The notes: generated by a model from the sequence alone, not told the origin. Shown: positions 18,842 through 28,037, numbered from the stretch's first letter. The stretch: DNA of 64,000 bases from Acidobacteriota bacterium (GCA_016703965.1 JADJBB010000005.1:1-64000), one strand, 5' to 3'. Numbers and translations: made by a program.

Positions 18842-19909
18842 TTAGTCTGCGGTATCGAGCCTTTTTACCGCTTCCAGCAAGAGTTTGTCATCAGTTTGAG
18901 CGTAGACCGTTGTGATGCTCATGTCAGAGTGCGCAAACAGATTCTGCACTATAAGCGGGTTCGTATTTCGCCGGATTAGCTCGCTGGCGAAATAGCTGCG
19001 AAGATCGTGGAAGTGATAGTTCTCTTCTCTCGTTCCGCCTTTTTTGTTTATCCCAGCGTTACGGAGTGCAGTTTGCCATCGTTTACGGAAGTCTTTTACC
19101 GGGAACGGCAACTGTTTTTCATCGATCATCGCTTTCAATATCTTAGTCGCAGTTGCATTAAGCGGAACTAAACGCGGCGGTCTTCCTTTCGATCCAATGA
19201 CGAATACATGTTCGTTTTCAAAATCGATAACATCTTCCGTGATCGCGACAAGTTGTCCGCGACGTAATGGAAGATTCACTGCGAGGACTATCAGTCGATA
19301 AAGCAGTGTATCCTTCTCCAACTCCGTCCAAAGCGCTTCCTTTTGTTTCGGATTTAGCAACCGTCTTCGAGGGGGCGGTTCCGGTAGAGCCTTCACGTAT
19401 TGCATCGGGTTGCGTTCCAGAATTCCCTCTTCACACGCTAAGCTGAAGATCTTCGACAACGTGGACATGATCCGGTTGATCGACGCCGATGAGAGTGCAC
19501 TTTCTTTCTTCCGTTTGTTTTGGCGAGTCTGAAGTTTGGTCCGGCAGTTTCGACAGTCCTGAGGACTGATGCTGGACAAAGTTTGCTTCTTGAAGTGACC
19601 AAGTAGAAGCCTTATATAAAGTTCCTTAGCTCCTTTGTTGACGTTGTTCTGCTGGACATAGGGCCGATATTTCTCGTCGATGAACGAGGCAAGAGTCGTG
19701 GTGGTATCGGTAACGTTATAGCTATGATCAAAGGACGCTTTAATGATCTGCCTCTCAGCCAGCTCAGCTTCCTGTTTGGTCTTCGCTTCGGGAATACTCT
19801 GATGAATGACCTTCCCTTTCAGCCGCTTATAGATCCACCATCGGGCTTTCGAATAGTCGGGATGGGAGGATGAGACTCGCTTACCGTTGTATCTTTTGTA
19901 GACAGACAT
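18842..19909 (-). CDS. tyrosine-family site-specific integrase
   Basis: About 355 residues. Start: MSVYKRYNGKRVSSSHPDYS at 19909, chosen because the second homologous integrase begins at exactly the same residue; an in-frame start 78 bp upstream adds unrelated sequence. Domains: an N-terminal arm-binding region, the core-binding SAM-like domain (NKGAKELYIRLLLGHFKKQT), then the catalytic domain with Arg in NLPLRRGQLVAITED, His-x-x-Arg in YHFHDLRSYFASEL, His in NLFAHSDMS and the nucleophile Tyr in TTVYAQTDDK. The gene is intact. It lies about 370 bp from a tRNA-Pro 3' end that serves as attachment site and reads away from it. Confidence 0.93.
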   Translation of the reverse strand: MSVYKRYNGKRVSSSHPDYSKARWWIYKRLKGKVIHQSIPEAKTKQEAELAERQIIKASFDHSYNVTDTTTTLASFIDEKYRPYVQQNNVNKGAKELYIRLLLGHFKKQTLSSISPQDCRNCRTKLQTRQNKRKKESALSSASINRIMSTLSKIFSLACEEGILERNPMQYVKALPEPPPRRRLLNPKQKEALWTELEKDTLLYRLIVLAVNLPLRRGQLVAITEDVIDFENEHVFVIGSKGRPPRLVPLNATATKILKAMIDEKQLPFPVKDFRKRWQTALRNAGINKKGGTREENYHFHDLRSYFASELIRRNTNPLIVQNLFAHSDMSITTVYAQTDDKLLLEAVKRLDTAD

Positions 19910-20240
19910 ATTCTTCGTTAGTAGATTTGCTCTGGTCAGTAGTCGAGGGACGTGACAAACCGGTGCCTCTCGCGTAGCCTTTCGCAAGTTCTATTCCGCT
20001 GACTGTTAGCCGCTTATTTGCTCGGAATCGGAGTGAAAAGGTGAAATTTGGAACGCCGATGCAACAGTTGGTTTTTTCCTCGCACCGTGGTTGGTGCGTC
20101 TGTTCACCAAAACGGCTCTAATTTGAGGTGCAGAAGGTTGGTTGCAAAATGGAGGCGCTTTTTCTGACGGGTGGTAGGCCGTAAATGCGGCAATCAGGGG
20201 GCTTAGCAACCCGCCCTCTCGTGGCTGTGGAGAAACTACG

Positions 20241-20274
20241 AAAAATGGGACTTTCGGATTTCTCCGAAAGCCCC
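20241..20274 (-). terminator. intrinsic terminator of the tRNA-Pro fragment
   Basis: On the minus strand the tRNA 3' end is followed by a stem CTTTCGG / CCGAAAG, extended by GGG-CCC pairs, and then ATTTTTC. This is a typical rho-independent terminator. The copy at 40043 has the stem CTTTCGA / TCGAAAG, changed at both sides so pairing is kept. Confidence 0.7.
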
Positions 20275-20282
20275 ATGTTTAT

Positions 20283-20327
20283 TGGTCGGGACGGCGAGAT
20301 TTGAACTCACGACCTCTCGCACCCCAA
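20283..20327 (-). repeat. tRNA-Pro(GGG) 3' end, integrase attachment site copy 1
   Basis: 45 bp that read on the minus strand as the 3' half of a tRNA. The loop TTGGGGT carries anticodon GGG, followed by the anticodon stem GCGAG, the T-arm GTGAG-TTCAAAT-CTCGC, the acceptor strand CGTCCCG, A and CCA. The 5' half is absent: the sequence to the right (CCAACC and onward) shows no D-arm or CGGGACG. It is identical to the copy at 40085, in the same orientation. Tyrosine integrases commonly recombine in tRNA 3' ends, so this is a candidate att site and, with the second copy, one boundary of the island. Confidence 0.8.
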
Positions 20328-21051
20328 CCAACCTGCGCGCTTTTCACAACTTCTCACAATCCCTCAAAACCAATCAAAATCGGCAACTTGCTTGTCGCTT
20401 ATAAGGTTTAATTAGCTATGCGTCGGGAAAAGTGCAACCATCTTGCAACCAACTAAACAGCCCCATTCTCAAATAGATCGTCGATAAAAAATGTAGTTGG
20501 GAACATCAAAATAACACATTCTGATCGAAGATAAAACACTTATTTCTGAGATGTTGGTGCTTTGTGACATTTCTTATAGGAAATATCACAAAGGACCAAA
20601 AAGCCCTTTGATATTATGGATCAATAATAAGCCATCGAGCCGACAATATATCAAAGCCAGTGCTGCTAGTCAGCTCACATAGGCGTGAGCATACAAACAA
20701 TCTGGGGACCGACTGGCTCGTTTCGAGAGGCTTCGCGTTTGGGCGGGTCGGACTCCGATCCAATTACTTAAATGCATGAGCAATCTGGCAGCCTTGCTTT
20801 TTTGAGTCGACCAGCATGGCCCTCAATGCATTGTAAGTATTCGCGGAGCGTGAGTCGGGACTTGATCGTAAACTGAGGTATTCAAGGATCTCCAAAAAAG
20901 GTGGTGTGGTTCGGAGATGAGAACACTGACTTTTAGGGATCGGCCAGAGCACGTAGCCGAGCCTATCCCAAAGTCGTTGTTCGCTGAACATTGAGATCAG
21001 GTTCGCGTCGTGCACGCTGTTAGTTGAAGTCGACTTGCAAGTATTCCACAG
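20328..21051. other. gene-poor left end of the island
   Basis: About 720 bp between the attachment site and the first WD40 gene. I see one clear inverted repeat (20561-20592) and no convincing gene. A weak open frame on the minus strand at 20764-21015 has no start signal or recognisable composition. The downstream end of the WD40 gene lies at the right border. Confidence 0.4.
20561..20592. repeat. inverted repeat near the attachment site
   Basis: Arms TTTGTGACATTTC and GAAATATCACAAA are complementary at 12 of 13 positions and separated by the loop TTATAG. The TGTGA/TCACA ends resemble a Crp-like half-site, but the spacing is wrong for Crp. It could be a protein-binding site or a weak hairpin. 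It lies 230 bp inside the island boundary. I did not see an obvious counterpart at the other end. Confidence 0.5.
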
Positions 21052-22107
21052 TTACAACTTCAGAACTACGATCTCTCCTTTGCTAGTTCCATAGGCAATA
21101 TGCTTACCATCCGGAGAAAAAGCGAGTGATTTCACATCTCCTAAGGCTTTAATATTCTTTCGAGTTTGGTTCCCCGACATAGCCCAAACAGCCACCATTT
21201 CACAACACGTAGACACACCAGAGGACGCAAGCAATCCGCCATCAGCTGAAAATACCATGTTATAAGTAAGCTGAGATTCAGGTAGCAACAGATTTAAGGG
21301 ATTATTTTTAGGAGTTCTTTGGCTCAAATCCCAGATTCTTAAACTACGAATTCCGCCGTTGTAACCACCTACCGCGAGCGATCTGCCATTTGCCGATACC
21401 GCTATTCCCGTGATTTGTCCTAGCCGTTCCGGAATCTCCTGTACGATCTTACCTGAAATCAGGTCGTAAACCGCGATCATAGGACCAGCATTGTCCCATC
21501 CGACTGCGGCAGCAACGACTAATTTGCCTTCTGATCCAAACAGAGGCTTCCCGATTTTTTTGACTGAAAACCGTTTAATCTCTTTACCATCATTGGTGCT
21601 CCAGATACGAGCCATTTTTTCTGGTCCAACTGTGACAAGAGTCTTGCCGTCAGGAGAAAATACAAATTCGGAATCGTCATTTGAGAGGATAGTCTTAACT
21701 CTTAGGTTTACCGGGTCAATTAAGGCTATTCGGTTTACTTTATCGCTCTGTAAAACTTTGTTAACTACACTCGTTTGGCTGTATGAGATAGATATCAAAT
21801 CTCCCGCAGACGACACCGCCATTTGGCGAACGTGGGAAATTGTCTCCTTATGCTCACTTTTTTTTTCGTCAAGATCGAGAAACCCACTGCGACCCCCCGT
21901 AGTCAGGTTCCATTTCGCAATAGTGCCATCCCAACTTGCAGACAACAAATGACTTCCGCCGTCTGTAAACCACAACGAAATAATGTCACCGTTGCCGTGT
22001 TTCAGTTTCGCATCCTGGGACTGCGCTAGTCCCTTCGATGACCCGGCGAACGTGATTAACATAAAAATGGTTACGATTTTTACTTTTCTACTTATCTTTA
22101 ATCTCAT
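21052..22107 (-). CDS. exported WD40-like repeat protein, RHS locus 1
   Basis: 351 residues from the ATG at 22107. It has a signal peptide (VKIVTIFMLITFAGSSKGLA) and then WD40-type beta-propeller blades: LLSASWDGTIAKWNL, DGKTLVTVGPEKMARIWSTN, VSANGRSLAVGGYNGGIRSL, SADGGLLASSGVSTCCEMVA and a last blade ending HIAYGTSKGEIVVLKL. It immediately follows the RHS tip, and the open frame runs from the tip into this gene without a stop. The second RHS locus has a WD40 protein in the same place, but with a different sequence. WD40 propellers usually bind proteins, so it may bind or neutralise the adjacent RHS tip; this is inference from position. Confidence 0.8.
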   Translation of the reverse strand: MRLKISRKVKIVTIFMLITFAGSSKGLAQSQDAKLKHGNGDIISLWFTDGGSHLLSASWDGTIAKWNLTTGGRSGFLDLDEKKSEHKETISHVRQMAVSSAGDLISISYSQTSVVNKVLQSDKVNRIALIDPVNLRVKTILSNDDSEFVFSPDGKTLVTVGPEKMARIWSTNDGKEIKRFSVKKIGKPLFGSEGKLVVAAAVGWDNAGPMIAVYDLISGKIVQEIPERLGQITGIAVSANGRSLAVGGYNGGIRSLRIWDLSQRTPKNNPLNLLLPESQLTYNMVFSADGGLLASSGVSTCCEMVAVWAMSGNQTRKNIKALGDVKSLAFSPDGKHIAYGTSKGEIVVLKL

Positions 22108-22707
22108 AACTCGGTTGAATTGTTCTTCCACTCGGCGCCCCGTCAAAGCTTTATAGATATTGACCGGATCCGCTCCGTTGATTGCGTTCCAAGCATGTGC
22201 GGTACCGCTACACCCCTTACAACCTTTCCCTCTTTCGTCGGCGTCCATATCCAGGGCTCCGAATTTCTCACTCGTCGCGAATGACATCTGTATCTGTCCG
22301 CGATCATAGTTTTCGCGAAATGTAACATCGTAGATCACTCCCGTAGAGTCATTCTTGTGTTCAACGTCCTGACCTCCGGGGCCGATGAAGCGTTTGTCTG
22401 CCGCCGCTTTTTTGCTGCTAATACCTTCCATCTGTGTGTTAAGTTCGGCATCTGCATTCGCATATATTCGTTCTCCTTTTTTGTAACCAGTAATGCCCGT
22501 GACGTAGTTGATAGCGCTCTTTCCATTCGCAAACTTGATATCAGCCAGAGCAGCCGTCATGTTGAGTATCCCAGCCAACTGCTTTCCACCATCGACAGTC
22601 TTTAAACGTTCGTAAAGATCCTTTCCCGATAGAGAGTCTTTCCCCTTATCGACCGCAATTTTTTGAGCCATTGAAAACTCTCTTTTCTTCGTCTGAAAGC
22701 TTGTCAA
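22108..22707 (-). CDS. variable C-terminal tip of RHS protein 1
   Basis: About 190 residues that continue the RHS protein after a one-base frame change near 22680, where KLSDEEKR joins EFSMAQKIAVDKGKDSLSGK. A similar segment ends the second RHS protein (KLSADERRIL, then an LDADTDLYN-like end), so this is the polymorphic tip. Seen: HKNDSTGVIYDVTFRENYDR, an acidic block LDMDADERGKGCKGC with two cysteines, and WNAINGADPVNIYKALTG. I cannot name an enzyme family. It reads in the same frame as the WD40 gene with no stop between; the natural boundary is probably at the ATG at 22107. Confidence 0.6.
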
Positions 22708-23275
22708 AGTCTTTCCAGACGTACTCAGTTTTCATGCCGGTTGGATCGATCGCTCTTATTGGATTGTTCAAGGCATATGTATATCTGTTCCAACTTTGTG
22801 GGACATCGGCGACTGCACTCGCTTGTAACGGATCTAGAGATGAAAATCGCCCTAAAGTACAGCCGAAGTATCGAGCCTGGGCAAAATCTAGCCCACTTTC
22901 GCTGTCCCTCTCATAACCTGTAAACTTCTGCCTCGGGGCTGATACAGAGGACCAACCACTGCCGCTTGAACGCCCCGCACCAGACGTGACTTCTTCGCCG
23001 AATGGCATAAAGTCTCGGCGTTGCGTTACTGTTGCGGAAGAGTTCGTGACGACTCTTGGGCTACCGAGATGATCGGGCGTAAGGTACTCGGTGCCGTTTG
23101 TTGGGTCGATGACGGCGGTTAGGCCGCTGGCTCCGTAGAGATATTCTTTTGTGATCGCATTCGTAGAGCCGTTGTATTCGGCGAGAAGTTCGCCGCCGAT
23201 GCCATAGACGAAGCGTGTGTTTTCGCCGACGTATTTTCTTACGCGCTTGCCTTCGCCGTCGTAGGCGTAAGCCAA
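22646..23275 (-). CDS. RHS protein 1, conserved C-terminal core segment
   Basis: Continuation of the RHS core after the frame break near 23560. It holds YD-type repeats (AYAYDGEGKRVRKYVGENTR) and the RHS hallmark region: TPDHLGSPRVVTNSSATVTQ, FMPFGEEVTSGAGRSSGSGW, GYERDSESGLDFAQARYFG and LGRFSSLDPLQ. In polymorphic toxins this segment precedes the self-cleavage point and the variable tip. Up to 22877 the DNA is almost identical to the second locus; beyond this the two diverge. The frame ends at KNCGR because of a further indel; the real chain continues into the tip. Confidence 0.8.
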   Translation of the reverse strand: MAYAYDGEGKRVRKYVGENTRFVYGIGGELLAEYNGSTNAITKEYLYGASGLTAVIDPTNGTEYLTPDHLGSPRVVTNSSATVTQRRDFMPFGEEVTSGAGRSSGSGWSSVSAPRQKFTGYERDSESGLDFAQARYFGCTLGRFSSLDPLQASAVADVPQSWNRYTYALNNPIRAIDPTGMKTEYVWKDFDKLSDEEKRVFNGSKNCGR

Positions 23276-23340
23276 AACGGTGTCGAGTTTAAGGATTTTG
23301 TTTTCGGCATCGTAGGTGTAGGCGTGGCTCGGGTCAACAG

Positions 23341-26300
23341 TTAGGTTGCCCGCCGCGTCGTAGCTGTAGCCGCTGGTCGTGATCCGGTTTGTTGTACTGC
23401 TGAACGTCGGGGCTGTTCCGCTTCCAACTCCCGCCGTAATGGTTCGGTTTCCATAGCGGTCGTAACCGTTCGTCTGAGTCCAGCTGGAGCCGCTTTGCTC
23501 CTGTGCGGTTGCGAGGCGATTGAGATTGTCATAGGTAAAGTCCTGCGTAAAACTCGTTCCGCCCCGCTGTAAGCGATGCTCGTGATATTTCCATTATTCG
23601 TTGAGCTGGTGCCGTAAGTATAGCTAAGCGACATCGTAGCTCCCGACGATCCAAGTTGAATACTTGTCGGCTGAAGTCTTGTGTTGTATCCAATTGCATG
23701 AACCAGCCCATTACCCAAGGTCTGGCTCGCAATTCCGCCCTGAGCTGCATACGAAACGCTCGAAACACTGGCAGCCGCAAAGCTTCCTACGTTGTACGTT
23801 ACAGCACTGGTGCTCAGGGATGACATTCTGCCAGCCGCGTCGAATGAATAGCTGACCGAACGCCGGGCGGTTCCATCACCCGGATAGGTTTGGCTCGTCA
23901 TACCGTTAGCCAAATCGTACGCGGCGTCTATCTCGTAGTTCGTTGTGTCAGTTCGCTGCCACTGCTCGGTTACGCGTCCCAGTTTATCGTAGGCTCGGTA
24001 CGTTCCGTTCGAACTGCTCGATCCATAAGTCACCGCAACTAGTCTTCCGATGGACGAGCCTCTTGTGTAACTCGGTGCTCCAGACGGCAGGCTTTGGCTG
24101 TCGTAGTAGAAATAAACGGGGGCCGTAACTCCGCCATCGTTCGAATAGGTGCGAGAGGTAATTCGATTTAAGTCATCGTAAGCGTAGGAAGTCGTCCAGT
24201 TACTGCCGCTGGTTGTTCGCGGATCAACTTTGCTGGTCAGATTTCCATTTGGGTCGTAGCCATAGCTGACCGTACCCGATTCTGGATTCACCGCCTGTGT
24301 AAGTCGGCTCAGATTGTCATAACTGAACGTTCGCGTCTGGGAGCCTTGCGAAACCGTAAGCAGATTATTTAACACGTCGTAGGTGTAATCCGTATTCACA
24401 TTCAACGTGCCGCCCGAATCCGGTTCGTAGACAGTTTTCAAGCGCCCAAGAGCATCGGTTACGGATTTTCTTTGTTTGCTGGCCTGATCTGTCACGGTTA
24501 CTGTGTTTCCGCTGTATGAAGTTCCAACGGACGATCCGTCGGATGTTGCGACGGCCGTTACGCGCCCCAGTGCGTCGTAAGTGTTCTCCGCGTAGCCGTA
24601 TGTCGTGTCCGACGTAGTGCGAAACGGATTGTATGACCGTTTGATGCGCCCAACAGCATCATAGGTTTGCGTAGTTTTTATATAAGTCGAACTGCCCTCA
24701 TATCGCCGAGTCTCGGTCGTTCGGCCAAGGCCGTCGTAGAAACTCTCCGTTTTCAAAGCATTGTCATTGTAACTCGCCAGATCGCTGGTCGTGGTTACTT
24801 TCTTGTTCGTGTCGTCATAAGCGAAAGTGGTTTGACTCTGCTCTGACTGCCCCACCGCCCGAATGATCTGCGTCGGACGGTCGAGCGATTCACTCGTCGA
24901 GTACCCGCTCGTCACTACGCCATTGACGTCCTGCCCATCGACCGGCATCCCGGTGTAGAAATCGAATTGAGAGGAGACCGTTTGGCTCAAACAGTTAGTA
25001 ACGCTCGTCGCAAAGGCGTAGCTCGTCTGTGAAACGCCCGATAGCTCGGACGGAGATGTGTTAGTTGTGGCGTTTCCATTTGGCGCACCGTAGCTATCGC
25101 CATAAGCTGCCGAGGTCTCACATCCACGCGGATCGCGAATTTTCACGACGTTCCCAGCGATGTCGTATCGTTGGAAGCTTTTGACCTCGCCGGTCTCGCC
25201 TGCGGCGTTTTCATAACGCTTGATCGCAGTAGCGTTGCCTCGCGTCAGGTAGCTGGTAGTGTAGCCTGAATCATGGCCACTGATCGACGATCTACTGGTG
25301 AGTCCCTCGTTGTAGCTGGTCGAATACTGATCGTATTCAAACTTTGTCCTCGACTTTATCGTTGAACCGGCCGAGTCACTGGAAACCCACGTCTGAGTCG
25401 GCAGATTGCGAATGTGGATCGTTCCCTGAGCCGGTGTTGCGGTCGGGGTTGGGGTCGGAGCCACGTTAATGTAATCCGTACCGTTTACGGTCGTTGCGTA
25501 ATCGGTGTGAGTTCGACGAACAAACGATCCGACTGCTCCCGACCCATAGTCGTACTCGAATACATCGGTCTGATTGTTGAATTGATCGAATCCTCGTGAA
25601 CTGTCGTTTGGGTTGATAGCAGAGGTTTTCGACTTTTGGCCGTCGTCGAGAGTTGTTACGGTCTCAATGAGTCTGGGGTCGTAACCCGGTGCGTCGTCAG
25701 CCGTACCAGACCACCAGCTGAAGGGCGATGAAGCGGTACGCTGCTCCCAGGTATAATCCACTGTACGAAGAACGGTCGATCCGTTAGTCGCATATGCCTC
25801 TGTCTTATACTCTTTCGCCTCACGCCATTTAGTGTAGCTGTTCGCATCCGAGGTCTGACTGAATGAATAAAGAGCACTTCCGAAATACGATGATTTTTGT
25901 TTGGCAAGCAGATTGTTGCTTGCATCGCGAGTTTCGGTGACGACAGAACTTTCAGTATTACTGTTGAAATCTGTAGGTCGTTCAATGATCAGCTTGTTCT
26001 CAAGAGTAGAGCCATCAACGTATGTTCTTCGCTCAAGAATGCGTCGATAGACTGCGTAGTCCATGTACGTCGCCGTTGCGACCACGCCGCCGTTTGTATT
26101 TCCGTATTCACCGACATCCCAGTCGTATTCTATAGCCCCGCCCGTTGGCAGATCGATCCGCGCGAGTTCGCCGTAACTTGTGTATTTGAATTGATAACTC
26201 TTTCCATTGGGAAGTATGACACCACTCTTAACCTCTGGATTGAAGTAGGTCGACGTCGAACCGTTAAGACTCGGAAAAAGCTGCGCGTAGGTTTTCAGAG

Positions 26301-26907
26301 TTTGGCCAGACTTTAATACGTTCGTCAGGTTGGTTTTCGTAACAAGTATGGTTCGCGACGCTCCGCCGAAGCCTTTATAGGTTATTTTGTCGCAGAGGCC
26401 GTAGGTTCCGTCAGTATAGCCGAGAGCTATACTGACGACACGATTAAGAGAGTCCGTAACCGTGAGCGTTCCGCTGGACCCCGAGAACGTGACTTTGTTT
26501 CCGTTTCGATCCCGGATCTCGGTCAAGCTTCCGCCGACAAAAGTCCACCTGGATCCGTCCTTTAGGTACATAATTCCGGAAGCCTCTGGAACGAAATCAT
26601 CTGCGTCGGCATATGCCTCGTCAACGATGTCCGCCCCCGAAACAAAAGTCGCCGCCGAGCCGTCCGTCGTCACAAAGATCTGCCCACGGTTCTGAGCTGC
26701 TGTCGTTGGACACTGGTACATGTTACGGGTCGTATTCTTTGGCTCTCCTCCGACGCGTGAATCACGAAACTCATATTCAGTCCCATCAGCGAGCGTTACG
26801 TTTATTCTGGACAAGGTCTTTATATAGACAGGACGGTCAGGCAAGACGTGGCTGACGCAGGTCACCGTCGCTCCGCCACCTCGTCGAATTTCGGCTCTGG
26901 CTCCCAT
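23341..26907 (-). CDS. RHS-repeat protein 1, main core
   Basis: 1188-residue open frame forming the body of a large RHS/YD-repeat protein. Repeats have the pattern Y-D-x-x-G-R, such as TTFAYDDTNKKVTTTSDLAS, YDGLGRTTETRRYEG, YDAVGRIKRSYNPFR and YDDLNRITSRTYSNDGG. RHS cores fold as a beta-cage around a toxin or tip. The start MGARAEIRRGGG is not a real start: one missing G at a GGG run near 26895 separates it from the secreted N-terminal part. At the other end a C-run at 23559 is one base shorter than in copy 2, so the last 80 residues here are out of frame. The protein is exported by a signal peptide upstream. Confidence 0.85.
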   Translation of the reverse strand: MGARAEIRRGGGATVTCVSHVLPDRPVYIKTLSRINVTLADGTEYEFRDSRVGGEPKNTTRNMYQCPTTAAQNRGQIFVTTDGSAATFVSGADIVDEAYADADDFVPEASGIMYLKDGSRWTFVGGSLTEIRDRNGNKVTFSGSSGTLTVTDSLNRVVSIALGYTDGTYGLCDKITYKGFGGASRTILVTKTNLTNVLKSGQTLKTYAQLFPSLNGSTSTYFNPEVKSGVILPNGKSYQFKYTSYGELARIDLPTGGAIEYDWDVGEYGNTNGGVVATATYMDYAVYRRILERRTYVDGSTLENKLIIERPTDFNSNTESSVVTETRDASNNLLAKQKSSYFGSALYSFSQTSDANSYTKWREAKEYKTEAYATNGSTVLRTVDYTWEQRTASSPFSWWSGTADDAPGYDPRLIETVTTLDDGQKSKTSAINPNDSSRGFDQFNNQTDVFEYDYGSGAVGSFVRRTHTDYATTVNGTDYINVAPTPTPTATPAQGTIHIRNLPTQTWVSSDSAGSTIKSRTKFEYDQYSTSYNEGLTSRSSISGHDSGYTTSYLTRGNATAIKRYENAAGETGEVKSFQRYDIAGNVVKIRDPRGCETSAAYGDSYGAPNGNATTNTSPSELSGVSQTSYAFATSVTNCLSQTVSSQFDFYTGMPVDGQDVNGVVTSGYSTSESLDRPTQIIRAVGQSEQSQTTFAYDDTNKKVTTTSDLASYNDNALKTESFYDGLGRTTETRRYEGSSTYIKTTQTYDAVGRIKRSYNPFRTTSDTTYGYAENTYDALGRVTAVATSDGSSVGTSYSGNTVTVTDQASKQRKSVTDALGRLKTVYEPDSGGTLNVNTDYTYDVLNNLLTVSQGSQTRTFSYDNLSRLTQAVNPESGTVSYGYDPNGNLTSKVDPRTTSGSNWTTSYAYDDLNRITSRTYSNDGGVTAPVYFYYDSQSLPSGAPSYTRGSSIGRLVAVTYGSSSSNGTYRAYDKLGRVTEQWQRTDTTNYEIDAAYDLANGMTSQTYPGDGTARRSVSYSFDAAGRMSSLSTSAVTYNVGSFAAASVSSVSYAAQGGIASQTLGNGLVHAIGYNTRLQPTSIQLGSSGATMSLSYTYGTSSTNNGNITSIAYSGAERVLRRTLPMTISIASQPHRSKAAPAGLRRTVTTAMETEPLRRELEAEQPRRSAVQQTGSRPAATATTRRAT

Positions 26908-27293
26908 GTATGGCGGCCGGGGATCCAGCTGTTGTAGTCGGGGTAGTTGACGATCGTGTTGTAGTCCGGATCGACTATCTCACGTCGCACATTCCATTTC
27001 TGATCGATCTGCACTGCTAACCCGGTCGAAGCACCGCCGCGTCCTCCGACCGAGACAAGCGGCAGGCTGAAATTGAGGTTGCCGTTGTATGAGTTCACAC
27101 TTTCAAAACCGCTCAACGAATACGATCCGGCGGGAGCTCCAGGGGTCAACCCGGACGGTGTTACCCCACTCAGTGCAGCCTGTGCGGACACGGACGCGGT
27201 CAGAGCGACGGAAAGTATTATCGCTACAAGAATATTTCGTGATCTGACTGACCCAGCCAAATCGGAAAAACAGGCTGTTGACAAACTAAACAT
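26862..27293 (-). CDS. RHS protein 1, secreted N-terminal part
   Basis: Starts at the ATG at 27293, preceded by AGAGAGG at a suitable distance. It has a signal peptide (SRNILVAIILSVALTASVSA), then PSGLTPGAPAGSYSLSGFES and SYNGNLNFSLPLVSVGGRGG, the standard N-terminus of secreted RHS proteins of soil and aquatic bacteria. The frame stops at EVAERR, while the RHS core continues in the -1 frame. The same break occurs at the same base in the second locus, so it is either ancestral or a systematic homopolymer error. It follows a small anchored protein gene by about 60 bp. Confidence 0.8.
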   Translation of the reverse strand: MFSLSTACFSDLAGSVRSRNILVAIILSVALTASVSAQAALSGVTPSGLTPGAPAGSYSLSGFESVNSYNGNLNFSLPLVSVGGRGGASTGLAVQIDQKWNVRREIVDPDYNTIVNYPDYNSWIPGRHTWEPEPKFDEVAERR

Positions 27294-27355
27294 GGCACAC
27301 CTCTCTTTTTCTTTACCCCTGGAGAATGAAAACAATGAGCGAATTAGACGATTTT

Positions 27356-27907
27356 CTATTCGGTTATCTCAAGACTTAGACTACGTGTCGGTCTTTGAAT
27401 ATCGACGATCCTGTATCGTCCCGGCTCGAGGGTCATCGGAATGCTAAGTCGGCGGCGATTTCGAGGCATCTCGACAGTGCGGAGCATTGAGCCATTGACT
27501 TGCTCCAATCTGAGCGTCATAAGAGGCAGTTCCGATCTGTTTACCATCGCAAGCAATACCGGGCCTTTTGGCCGACGGATCGTACTGGGCTCAAAACCTC
27601 TTGGACTGATCAAGATCAGTTCTGCGGTCATACGTTGTTCTACAGGAGGCGTCGCCGCAGCGGTTGCTTGAGGTGGAGTCGGCTGCGTCTTCGCGTCTGC
27701 TGTAACCGCAAGTTCCGGAACTCCACTTGTCACAAAAGTGAAAACGGATTCAGGAAGCACTTGCTTTGCCGCGAACACAGCCATCGATAAGAGGCCCAGA
27801 GCAAATATCACGATTACAGTCGTTTTGCGGTATTTGCGTTGGTTTCGCAAATTTGCCGTTTCCTGACCAGGCAACGGGTTGAGATCGAATTCATTTTGTT
27901 TTGACAT
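27356..27907 (-). CDS. single-helix anchored protein at the head of RHS locus 1
   Basis: 183 residues starting MSKQNEFDLNPLPGQETANL, with GAGGAG before the ATG. A helix at about residues 29-52 (TTVIVIFALGLLSMAVFAAK) is followed by a Pro/Thr/Ala linker (TQPTPPQATAAATPP). A compact beta-rich domain then contains MTAELILISPRGFEPSTIRR, NRSELPLMTLRLEQ and TLEPGRYRIVDIQR. This looks like a cupredoxin- or Ig-like fold outside the membrane. No metal ligands are evident. It is the first gene of the RHS operon and is duplicated unchanged at 37313-37864. The role is unknown; it may anchor or escort the RHS protein. Confidence 0.75.
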   Translation of the reverse strand: MSKQNEFDLNPLPGQETANLRNQRKYRKTTVIVIFALGLLSMAVFAAKQVLPESVFTFVTSGVPELAVTADAKTQPTPPQATAAATPPVEQRMTAELILISPRGFEPSTIRRPKGPVLLAMVNRSELPLMTLRLEQVNGSMLRTVEMPRNRRRLSIPMTLEPGRYRIVDIQRPTRSLSLEITE

Positions 27908-28002
27908 TGATAGCTCCTCTCTCGTCAGAGACAATTAACAGGCTGGAAATAGCGGCAAATGAATACGCCGATATCTCACTTGAGATTCGAAACGAAAAAC
28001 GA

Positions 28003-28031
28003 TTGATAAAAACTAACGAGGTGTGTAAAAT
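28003..28031 (+). promoter_or_regulatory. sigma-70-like promoter, divergent from RHS locus 1
   Basis: TTGATA (28003-28008), a 17-bp spacer, then TAAAAT (28026-28031): each box has one mismatch to consensus and the spacing is ideal. It reads away from the RHS operon and is followed about 60 bp later by an intrinsic terminator. It is duplicated at 37958-37986. Confidence 0.55.
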
Positions 28032-28037
28032 GCAGAG

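Noticed and set aside
20283..20327. Functional tRNA-Pro gene
   Set aside because: The 5' half (acceptor strand CGGGACG and D-arm) is missing at both copies, so these are attachment-site remnants.
20764..21015. 83-residue minus-strand open frame near the attachment site
   Set aside because: No ribosome site, no family pattern and unremarkable composition.
25897..26316. Plus-strand open frames opposite the RHS core (and their copies at 35854-36246)
   Set aside because: They are shadows of repetitive RHS coding sequence and are duplicated only because the core is.
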